Below are positions 1-5,282 of a stretch of 5,689 nucleotides of DNA, one piece after another (the first letter of the stretch is position 1; each line of letters opens with the position of its first letter). A model generated the notes under the pieces. The model searched no databases. It saw only the letters and a list, made by a program, of their open reading frames with translations, and was not told the DNA's origin. A program made the translations under genes and the position numbers. The stretch spans positions 1 to 5,689 of the forward strand of contig CANHAG010000103.1 in assembly GCA_947458525.1 (NCBI GenBank), read 5' to 3'. The stretch comes from Rhodospirillaceae bacterium (lineage in GTDB: Bacteria; Pseudomonadota; Alphaproteobacteria; Rickettsiales; UBA3002).

Positions 1-342
1 AATACCCCAGAACAGCACGCGGTATTGATATTCCGCCGGTACTTTGAAATGGGTGAAAATGAGAACGAAAACGAAGATATTATCAAGGCTCAGGGTTTTT
101 TCGATGAGGTAGCCGCTTAAATATTGATAGCCTGCCTGTTCCCCCAGCGCGTGAAACACCCAGAGGGAAAAGAGCAGCCCGAGCGCAATGTAAAATGCGC
201 TGAGCTTGAGCGCCTGCGACACGCCAATCGCACGCTGCTTGCGGTTGAGCACGCCGAGGTCAAACAGCAGCAACAGGCCGATTAGAAGGAAAAACCCCAC
301 CCACATCCATAGTGGGTGGCCAAGCAGGTCATGGTTAAGCAT
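1..342 (-). CDS. TerC/Alx family integral membrane protein, 5' part (3' end outside window)
   Basis: The minus strand opens at an ATG at 342 and stays open for 114 codons to the window edge. The N-terminal third of a TerC/Alx protein is visible: a first membrane segment at about residues 11-31 ending in FDLGV, a second at about 45-67, and the family hallmark EKTLSLDNIFVF at 81-92, followed by VPAEYQYRVLFWG. This resembles E. coli Alx (GYLIEKSLAVDNVFVW, then a VP and RVL segment). Family members are inner-membrane proteins linked to manganese export and tellurite or pH response; the substrate here is inferred. An in-frame TGA lies just upstream, so 342 is the only reasonable ATG. No good Shine-Dalgarno sequence precedes it, because a mobile element ends four bases before the start codon. 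It lies directly downstream of the symporter gene, on the same strand, and was probably co-transcribed with it. Confidence 0.85.
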   Translation of the reverse strand, partial: MLNHDLLGHPLWMWVGFFLLIGLLLLFDLGVLNRKQRAIGVSQALKLSAFYIALGLLFSLWVFHALGEQAGYQYLSGYLIEKTLSLDNIFVFVLIFTHFKVPAEYQYRVLFWGI

Positions 343-347
343 GGTTA

Positions 348-379
348 GGCACTGTTCTCATATTATTTATCTCCTTGCG
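348..379 (+). repeat. Left terminal inverted repeat of the mobile element
   Basis: This 32-base arm pairs with 587-618 with three mismatches (arm positions 15, 23 and 25). Its outer end lies beside TA at 346-347, four bases upstream of the terC start codon on the minus strand. Confidence 0.85.
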
Positions 380-570
380 TTGCTGTTTTCGTGGTGCAGG
401 CCGCGAAGGTGCGGCTCGCCGCAGGTAGCTTGCCTACCTGCAAGAGTCGCAACCGAGCGGATGCCCGCGAAAACGCAACCCGGAGGGACGGATGATTTTT
501 TGCCCCGCAGTACAAAAAATTCTCGCCCGTAGTCCCCGCTACGCGCTTCTAATTTTTTGTACTGCGTCAT
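367..570 (-). CDS. Short open frame carried by the mobile element (67 aa, doubtful gene)
   Basis: An ATG at 570 is preceded on the minus strand by AAGGA (578-582) at a 7-base spacing, and the frame ends at a TAA inside the left inverted repeat. The predicted peptide begins MTQYKKLEARSGDYGREFF and is basic, without membrane segments or a motif I recognise. An upstream in-frame ATG at 606 would add 12 residues and lies in the right inverted repeat, so the frame spans almost the whole element. Against it being real: the sequence is constrained by nested hairpins, and the ribosome site is itself buried in the 488-586 stem. It may equally be a chance frame that is widely copied because the element is. 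No function is proposed. Confidence 0.25.
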   Translation of the reverse strand: MTQYKKLEARSGDYGREFFVLRGKKSSVPPGCVFAGIRSVATLAGRQATCGEPHLRGLHHENSNARR

Positions 571-586
571 CAAAAAATCCTTCCGT
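488..586. repeat. Large imperfect hairpin inside the mobile element
   Basis: A perfect 16-bp inverted repeat pairs 506-521 with 551-566 (CGCAGTACAAAAAATT against its complement). It extends outward after a small internal loop to 494-502 with 571-579 (9 bp) and then 488-492 with 582-586 (5 bp). A 5-bp stem (CGTAG with CTACG) sits in the 29-base loop. The structure would form in RNA from either strand. Its A/T runs lie within the stems, so it is not a classic intrinsic terminator. Confidence 0.7.
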
Positions 587-618
587 CGCAAGGGGGTAAA
601 TAACATGAGAACAGTGCC
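587..618 (-). repeat. Right terminal inverted repeat of the mobile element
   Basis: This is the inverted copy of 348-379. Its outermost base supplies the G of the symporter's TAG stop codon (618-620 read on the minus strand), so the element border lies inside that stop codon. Confidence 0.85.
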
Positions 619-1880
619 TAATCTTTACTATAATAGACCGTCTCATTCAGTGTGCCTTCCGTATGATCCACGATCATGGTGATGGCACAATCGCCCGTGA
701 TGTTGATGGTGGTGCGCACCATGTCGAGCACGCGATCAACGCCGAGCAGCAGGCCGATGCCCTCAATCGGCAGCCCGACAGAATGCAGCACCATGCCCAT
801 GAAAATGATGGATCCTGAGGGAATCCCCGCCGCGCCAATCGAGCCGAGCGTGCAGGTGAGCAGCAGCACGGCATAATCCGCCAGTTGCAGTTCCACACCA
901 AAAAGCTGGGCGAAAAACAGCGCGCAGATACCGAGGTAAATCGCCGTGCCATCCATATTGATGCAGGCGCCCAGCGGCAGCAGGAAATGGGCGCTTTGTT
1001 CTGAAACGCCAAGCTTGGTCTGCACTTCGCGCATGGCGGTGGTAAGGGTAGCTTTGGATGAGGAGGTAGAAAACGCCATCAGCTGGGTGGTGGCAAGTTT
1101 GCGGTAGAAATGAACCGGATTCAGCCGGGTGAACACAACAATCAGCACGCCAAACAGCGCATATTGAAACGCACAGGCCGCCAATACCGCCACTACAAGA
1201 TTAATGAGGATGCGGATGATCTCCACCCCCTGCGTGCCGACCGACCAGGCCATGAAGCCAAAGACTGCCAGCGGCGCAAGGCGCACGATATATTCAATCA
1301 TACGGAAAATAATGGCGGCAAAATCCTGAATAATCTCGCGCGGGCGGGCGGCTTTTTCGCCCATCATATTCATCACTATGCCGAAGATAACGGAGAAAAC
1401 AATGACCTGTAGCAAATGCCCTTCAGCAAAGGCTTCAAATACATTGGTAGGAATGAGATGCAGCAGAAATTCAATCACACTGGGAGGAGGCGCTTCGGTA
1501 GCGGCGGCGGGTAAATTTCCAGCAAACTCCTCGATATTTACATGCAGGCCTTTGCCCGGCTGAAATAAAAGTCCGGCAGAAATGCCAATCACTACCGCGA
1601 AAGCAGCGGTAGCAAGATAGGCACCCAGCCCCTTCAGCCCCACGCGCTTGAAATTGGCTCCGTCCCCCATGCTGGTGATGCCCGAGACGAGCGCCAGAAA
1701 AATCAGTGGCACCACGACCATTTTAATGAGGTCGATAAAAATCGTGCCCACAGTTTTGAGCGGCGCGGCGTCTTCCTTGAGGATAAAACCGGTGAGAATG
1801 CCAAGCATCAGGCCAATCAGCACCTGCTGCCACATTTTGAGGCCAAACACCGTGAATTCCTTAACGTCTGCACCCGCCAT
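618..1880 (-). CDS. Dicarboxylate/amino acid:cation symporter (GltP/DctA family, DAACS)
   Basis: A complete 420-residue inner-membrane transporter that would import an acidic amino acid or C4-dicarboxylate with sodium ions or protons. The family's signatures are in order: the first re-entrant-loop serines TSSSKATL (SSS at 273-275), NMDGT at 308-312, GIPSGS near 352-357, and the last-helix motif DMVRTTINITGD at 386-397. In the archaeal homologue GltPh the equivalent Asp, Arg, Thr, Asn and Asp bind aspartate and sodium. All five are kept here (D386, R389, T390, N393, D397), so glutamate/aspartate is more likely than succinate. The start at 1880 has only a weak AGGT upstream; an internal Met16 is a possible alternative. 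The TAG stop is shared with the border of the mobile element; before insertion it was probably TAA. terC follows on the same strand and an efflux adaptor lies divergently upstream. Confidence 0.95.
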   Translation of the reverse strand: MAGADVKEFTVFGLKMWQQVLIGLMLGILTGFILKEDAAPLKTVGTIFIDLIKMVVVPLIFLALVSGITSMGDGANFKRVGLKGLGAYLATAAFAVVIGISAGLLFQPGKGLHVNIEEFAGNLPAAATEAPPPSVIEFLLHLIPTNVFEAFAEGHLLQVIVFSVIFGIVMNMMGEKAARPREIIQDFAAIIFRMIEYIVRLAPLAVFGFMAWSVGTQGVEIIRILINLVVAVLAACAFQYALFGVLIVVFTRLNPVHFYRKLATTQLMAFSTSSSKATLTTAMREVQTKLGVSEQSAHFLLPLGACINMDGTAIYLGICALFFAQLFGVELQLADYAVLLLTCTLGSIGAAGIPSGSIIFMGMVLHSVGLPIEGIGLLLGVDRVLDMVRTTINITGDCAITMIVDHTEGTLNETVYYSKD

Positions 1881-1943
1881 ACGGATCTACCTGAAGGTTT
1901 TTTAGTGTCCTGGAGAGAAACGAGAATTAGCAAAGTCCGGCAA

Positions 1944-1974
1944 AAAAGTGGCCGTACCATAGAGAGCCACTTTT
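1944..1974. terminator. Hairpin with flanking T/A tracts between divergent genes (terminator or attenuator-like)
   Basis: A perfect 9-bp inverted repeat, AAAAGTGGC at 1944-1952 and GCCACTTTT at 1966-1974, encloses a 13-base loop. Read on the minus strand, the GC-rich part of the stem is followed by six T residues, as in an intrinsic terminator. Read on the plus strand the T tract is shorter (TTTTCATTT). It lies 64 bases upstream of the symporter start and about 140 upstream of the adaptor start, where no gene is expected to end. A leader attenuator for the symporter or a shield between divergent transcripts is therefore possible; neither is shown by the sequence. Confidence 0.45.
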
Positions 1975-2113
1975 CATTTGGCTAGCAGATATTTCAAGGT
2001 TTCTGTGCGGTGCAACAAGTCGTGCGATTCCGCGCGGTCATCAGTGTTTTTACAAGAAACCACTGGTAAGCCCGCCGCGCGCGCTCTAGATAAGAGGCAA
2101 ACGGAGCGTGACC

Positions 2114-3238
2114 ATGAATATTTATGCTACCGGCCGGCCGCCGCGTTCTGGCCGGGTGAAATTACTCGCCATCGTGGCGCTGCTCGCACTTGGCTATGGC
2201 GGCTACCGGCTGGTCACGCATGTCATGGAACCGGCCGCAGGCCCCGGCGGATTTGCGCTTCCGGTAGAGGTGTACCGCGTAATACCGCAGCCACTGCAGG
2301 TGACGATTGATAGCGTGGGTACGCTGCGCGCGAATGAATCCGTAACACTCAGGCCGGAGATCGCCGGGCGCATTACCGAAATTTTATTCACCGAAGGCGC
2401 GCTGATTAAAAAAGGCGCGCCCCTCTTCCGTATGGATGACCGGATTTATATGGCCGAGATGAAACAGGCCGAAGCCAATTTACAACTGGCCAGACTCAAC
2501 TACGCACGCTTCAAGAAACTGGCCAAGACCGGGGCTTCCTCGCGCCAGCGGCTGGATGAGGCAGAGGCAACGCTGGGCATCGCTCAGGCAGATTATGATC
2601 TCGCCCGCACGCGGGTGGACTATACCACCATCACCGCCCCGTTCGATGGCACGGTGGGGCTCAGGCGCATCAGCCCCGGCGATTACGTCACGGTGGGGCA
2701 GGAGTTGGCCAATTTCGTCAGCTACGATCCGATGAAAGTTGATTTCAGTATTCCCGAAACCCAGATGCGCGCACTGCGTGCAAATCAGAAAATTGACATT
2801 ACGGTCGAAGCCATACCGGGGCGGATTTTCGCAGGCGATGTGTATGCGATTGACCCACAGGTAGATGTGAGCGGCCGCGCGGTCGCGCTGCGCGCCACCA
2901 TCGCCAATCTGGATTTTTTACTCAAGCCGGGATTTTTTGCGCGTGTCTCGCTGCTGGTGGAGGAAAAACCAGAAGCACTGCTCATCCCCGAAGCCGCCAT
3001 CGTGCCACAGGGAAATGATAAGTTCGTTTACCGCATCACGCCGGAAAATACCGCCACCTTAACGCCCGTCACGCTTGGTGTACGCAAAGACGGGCAGGTG
3101 GAAGTTGTTACAGGACTAAGCGCAGGCGATCTGGTCGTCACTTCCGGCCAGATCAAACTGCGCGAAGGCGCAAGCGTTGCACCGAAGGAGCCTGCCCCGG
3201 TTGCGGCGCCCAAAGCACCGGCAGCATCTATGGATTAA
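2114..3238 (+). CDS. RND efflux system periplasmic adaptor subunit (membrane fusion protein, HlyD/AcrA-like)
   Basis: A complete 374-residue protein that would link an inner-membrane pump to an outer-membrane channel. In order: a short basic N-terminus, one membrane anchor at about 17-38, the first half of the lipoyl-like domain (ESVTLRPEIAGRITEI, 75-90, then EGALIKKGAPLFRMDD), an alpha-helical hairpin at about 110-168, the returning lipoyl half ITAPFDGTVGLRRISPGDYV (173-192), a beta-barrel domain ending LKPGFFARV (270-278), a membrane-proximal domain (IPEAAIVPQG onward) and a Pro/Ala-rich tail from about 355. The N-terminus looks like an uncleaved anchor, as no lipobox cysteine is present. 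I chose ATG 2114 because GGAG at 2103-2106 is spaced 7 bases from it; an in-frame GTG at 2108 would add two residues. No RND pump gene is adjacent: the next gene is convergent and unrelated. Confidence 0.93.
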   Translation: MNIYATGRPPRSGRVKLLAIVALLALGYGGYRLVTHVMEPAAGPGGFALPVEVYRVIPQPLQVTIDSVGTLRANESVTLRPEIAGRITEILFTEGALIKKGAPLFRMDDRIYMAEMKQAEANLQLARLNYARFKKLAKTGASSRQRLDEAEATLGIAQADYDLARTRVDYTTITAPFDGTVGLRRISPGDYVTVGQELANFVSYDPMKVDFSIPETQMRALRANQKIDITVEAIPGRIFAGDVYAIDPQVDVSGRAVALRATIANLDFLLKPGFFARVSLLVEEKPEALLIPEAAIVPQGNDKFVYRITPENTATLTPVTLGVRKDGQVEVVTGLSAGDLVVTSGQIKLREGASVAPKEPAPVAAPKAPAASMD

Positions 3239-3246
3239 CAGGCCGA

Positions 3247-3262
3247 GCCTGAAATCTCAGGC
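3247..3262. terminator. Small hairpin between convergent gene ends (weak terminator candidate)
   Basis: GCCTGA (3247-3252) and TCAGGC (3257-3262) form a 6-bp stem with a 4-base loop, just past the adaptor stop and overlapping the stop codon of the convergent DUF465 gene. No T tract follows on either strand, so intrinsic termination is doubtful. Confidence 0.25.
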
Positions 3263-3451
3263 CACATCCCCCTCGCGCACGCCCTGCAGGCGGCGAATAC
3301 GCCCCATTTCTTCTTTGATGAGCAGCTTCTGTTTTTTCAGGGTTTGTACCACCGAAAAATCTGGCGAGGGGCGCTGAGCCTCCGCCGATAACATGCCTTC
3401 CAGCTTCAGGTGTTTGTCTTCAAGCATGGCAAGATGCGAAAATAGCGACAT
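3257..3451 (-). CDS. DUF465 / YdcH-family small protein
   Basis: A 64-residue protein resembling the YdcH/DUF465 family: an N-terminal helix with SHLAMLEDKHLKLEGML, a short central break with proline (RPSPDF), then a basic helix LKKQKLLIKEEMGRI. Such proteins are small helical cytoplasmic proteins of unknown function, common in proteobacteria, and the length fits. I chose ATG 3451 because AAGGA at 3461-3465 is spaced 9 bases from it. The upstream in-frame ATG at 3460 (three residues longer) touches that ribosome site and is less likely. The gene converges on the efflux adaptor with 18 bases between the stops, and is separated from the AGCS transporter gene upstream by 335 bases, so it probably has its own promoter. 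No role in transport is implied. Confidence 0.82.
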   Translation of the reverse strand: MSLFSHLAMLEDKHLKLEGMLSAEAQRPSPDFSVVQTLKKQKLLIKEEMGRIRRLQGVREGDVA

Positions 3452-3460
3452 ACCGAACAT

Positions 3461-3465
3461 TCCTT
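3461..3465 (-). promoter_or_regulatory. Ribosome binding site of the DUF465 gene
   Basis: AGAAGGA on the minus strand. Its spacing, zero bases to ATG 3460 but nine to ATG 3451, decides the start in favour of 3451. Confidence 0.6.
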
Positions 3466-3629
3466 CTTTTGGTTGATATTCTGCTGTGAACAGCCGGCCG
3501 AAGCTTTTCCCTTAAGCCATGGTGTAGAAAATGGCGGAGGAAAGTGCGCACGAACCGCTGCGCGGCGAGCCCGGGTCAGAATAACCTGACAGCAACGCAC
3601 GTCGCACGGTTATTAAAAGCAAACCGGCT

Positions 3630-3657
3630 TTCGTATTGCAATTGAAACATGTGTCAA
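3630..3657 (-). promoter_or_regulatory. Possible sigma-70-type promoter for the DUF465 gene
   Basis: On the minus strand a perfect TTGACA (3652-3657) is followed after 16 bases by TACGAA (3630-3635), a poor match to TATAAT. It lies in the AT-rich part of the gap. Transcription starting near 3622 would leave a leader of about 170 bases before the DUF465 start. Confidence 0.3.
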
Positions 3658-3786
3658 GAAAATATTTATTTTTTTGCCCGGTATCTTGACTTTTTTATTT
3701 TCAAGCGCCGTCAACCTGTTGCGCTAATGTGATACAGAGCATTTATCGAAGAGTTTAGCGGTATGTCGTCGCGTAGCGCGGCATTC

Positions 3787-5181
3787 TCATACCACCCGCG
3801 AGCGCAGATAGTCTTCAAGTGCGGCTTTGATTTTTCGTCGCAGCAGGTAAAGGGCAAGAATGTTGGGCAGCGACATGCCAAGAATGAGCAGATCGGAAAC
3901 ATCAAGCACAATACCGAAATGCAGCACGCCACCGGCGAAACTCGCCACGCAGAAAAGTACATAATAAAGTGTGATGGCGCGGCGGCCGAAAAGATGGCTC
4001 CATGCAATCTCGCCATAATAACTCCAGCCGATGGTGGTGGAGTAGGCGAAGAGCAGCACATTCGCGGCAAGCAACAGCGTGAACCACTCCCCCACCGAGG
4101 CGAAGGCGCGGGCGGCAATCAGCACACCTTCTTCCAGCGATGCACCCTGATAGGCACCGGTCACGGTTACAATCAGCCCGGTGAGAAGTGCAATCATGGC
4201 GGCAAAAAATGGTTCCAGCAATGCCACCGCGCCTTCACGCACCGGGGCGGTACGGGCGGCGGCATGGGCAATAGGGGCGGAGCCAAGCCCGGCCTCATTG
4301 GCAAACATGGCGCGCTTAAAGGCAATGGCCAGCATGCCCAGAAATCCACCCGCTGCACCTTCGGCGGTGAAGGCGGTGGTGAGCATCAGCTTAAGTGCGG
4401 GAAGCAATTGATCCAGATGCGTAGCGACGATGATGATCGCACATATCAGATAAAGGATGCCTTTCATCGGCGAAATTTTTTCTGCCACCCGTGCAATACG
4501 CCGGATGGAGCCAAACAGCACGAGGCCAACGAGCAGCGCGAAGCTGAGTGCAATCACCCATTTCAGATCGGCGCGCGCCGGAATTTCATAGGCGATCATT
4601 TTCACCGCCTGATTGGATTGAAACATATTACCGCCGCCAATCGCTCCACCCAGACAGAAGACTGCAAAGAGTGCCGCAAGAAATTTTCCAAGGCGCGGCA
4701 GGCCGATTTCGGCAAGCCCGTGCTGCAGATATTGAATCGGCCCGCCGAATACTTTGCCATCTGCATCGATTTTCCGGTATTGCATGGAGAGGGTGACTTC
4801 GGCGAATTTGCTCGCCATGCCAAGCAGCCCGGCGGCCACAATCCAGAGTGTCGCCCCAGGGCCGCCTACCGCAACCGCGACTGAAATCCCCGCGATGGAA
4901 CCAAGCCCGACCGTTGCGGCAATGGCGGAAAATAAAGCCTGCAGCGGGCTGACTTCGCCTGCGGATTCGCCCGATTCCCTATCGCGCCCCAGGGCAATAC
5001 TGAGCGCGTGACGGAACATGCGGAAATTCACGCCGCGCAGATAGCAGGTGAAAAACACAGCCGCCGCCATGAGCCATACGACGATGAAGGCGAACCCGCC
5101 AAGATCGAAAAACAACACGGCCGAAAGCACTTCAACAAAGCGCGTCAGCAGAGACTGAAACATATCAATAACGGGCTGCAT
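3787..5181 (-). CDS. Sodium:alanine/glycine symporter, AGCS family (amino acid carrier protein)
   Basis: A complete inner-membrane transporter (464 residues from ATG 5181) expected to import alanine or glycine with sodium. Family landmarks in order: FRMFRHALSIALG (53-65), EVSPLQALFSAIAATVGLGS with GGPGA (77-110), KFAEVTLSMQYR (125-136), GGPIQYL (146-152), GGGNMFQSNQ (182-191), EKISPMKGILY (234-244), FKRAMFANEAGLGSAP (288-303) and FAYSTTIGWSYYGE (378-391), with about ten hydrophobic segments and a basic C-terminal tail. Two motifs depart from the usual form: GLGS where most members have GTGN (92-95), and EPFFAA where FIDT is common (323-328). The start is uncertain: TTG 5217 gives 476 residues, ATG 5163 gives 458, and none has a strong Shine-Dalgarno sequence. 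It diverges from the membrane-protein gene at 5283. Confidence 0.94.
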   Translation of the reverse strand: MQPVIDMFQSLLTRFVEVLSAVLFFDLGGFAFIVVWLMAAAVFFTCYLRGVNFRMFRHALSIALGRDRESGESAGEVSPLQALFSAIAATVGLGSIAGISVAVAVGGPGATLWIVAAGLLGMASKFAEVTLSMQYRKIDADGKVFGGPIQYLQHGLAEIGLPRLGKFLAALFAVFCLGGAIGGGNMFQSNQAVKMIAYEIPARADLKWVIALSFALLVGLVLFGSIRRIARVAEKISPMKGILYLICAIIIVATHLDQLLPALKLMLTTAFTAEGAAGGFLGMLAIAFKRAMFANEAGLGSAPIAHAAARTAPVREGAVALLEPFFAAMIALLTGLIVTVTGAYQGASLEEGVLIAARAFASVGEWFTLLLAANVLLFAYSTTIGWSYYGEIAWSHLFGRRAITLYYVLFCVASFAGGVLHFGIVLDVSDLLILGMSLPNILALYLLRRKIKAALEDYLRSRVV

Positions 5182-5272
5182 GGCGCCAGTAGATACCAGC
5201 TTTTTATTGAAAATCAATTTGTTGTATCAGCGTCATCAGATTGTCATATCCATCTGGTAGAATAAGAATGGG

Positions 5273-5278
5273 AAGGAG
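5273..5278 (+). promoter_or_regulatory. Ribosome binding site of the right-edge gene
   Basis: AAGGAG lies 4 bases before ATG 5283 and 13 before the in-frame ATG 5292, favouring 5283. A TAGAAT at 5258-5263 resembles a -10 box, but no matching -35 is evident. Confidence 0.5.
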
Positions 5279-5282
5279 TGTC

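Larger units (their letters stand above)
348..618. mobile_element. 271-bp MITE-like element with 32-bp terminal inverted repeats and TA target duplication
   Basis: The ends are inverted copies of each other: 348-379 matches the reverse complement of 587-618 at 29 of 32 positions, with the outer 14 bases (GGCACTGTTCTCAT) perfect. TA flanks both sides (346-347 and 619-620). Collapsing the element and one TA gives a sensible uninterrupted locus (symporter stop TAA, then CC, then the terC ATG), which fixes the borders. No transposase is encoded, so it must be moved in trans. TA duplications are typical of IS630/Tc1-mariner transposases and of some IS5-family (IS427-like) ones; the family cannot be settled from this copy alone. 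Inside are a hairpin at 421-441 (8-bp stem, 5-base loop), paired arms around 379-391 and 468-478, and a large hairpin at 488-586. A short open frame with a ribosome site runs on the minus strand. Confidence 0.8.
3452..3786. other. Intergenic region between the DUF465 gene and the AGCS transporter gene
   Basis: This 335-base stretch has no convincing gene. A 64-codon minus-strand frame at 3406-3600 overlaps the DUF465 start out of frame, has no good start signal and resembles nothing I know. The half next to the DUF465 gene (3461-3600) is GC-rich; the part at about 3605-3705 is markedly AT-rich with several A/T runs and holds a possible minus-strand promoter. No clear terminator hairpin was found after the transporter stop. 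Confidence 0.6.

Noticed and set aside
421..441. The 8-bp hairpin as a stand-alone intrinsic terminator
   Set aside because: No T tract follows on either strand, and it sits inside the mobile element as one of several nested palindromes.
206..532. A 108-codon plus-strand frame across the terC start and the mobile element
   Set aside because: It straddles the element border and lies opposite the terC coding sequence; there is no ribosome site and no known domain.
343..620. A yybP-ykoY manganese riboswitch ahead of terC
   Set aside because: The region is fully explained by the inverted-repeat element; I could not see the conserved paired loops of that riboswitch.
1110..1412. A 100-codon plus-strand frame inside the symporter gene
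   Set aside because: Antisense to conserved transporter coding sequence, with low-complexity polar composition.
1978..2310. A plus-strand frame overlapping the adaptor start
   Set aside because: It starts in the divergent intergenic region and runs out of frame into the adaptor gene; it has no family signal.
3406..3600. A 64-codon minus-strand frame upstream of the DUF465 gene
   Set aside because: It overlaps the start of the DUF465 gene in another frame, has no convincing start signal, and the peptide resembles nothing known.
3763..4884. A 373-codon plus-strand frame opposite the AGCS transporter
   Set aside because: Its translation is rich in His, Gly, Lys and Gln with no recognisable domain, and it is fully antisense to a well-supported transporter; it is a codon-bias shadow.
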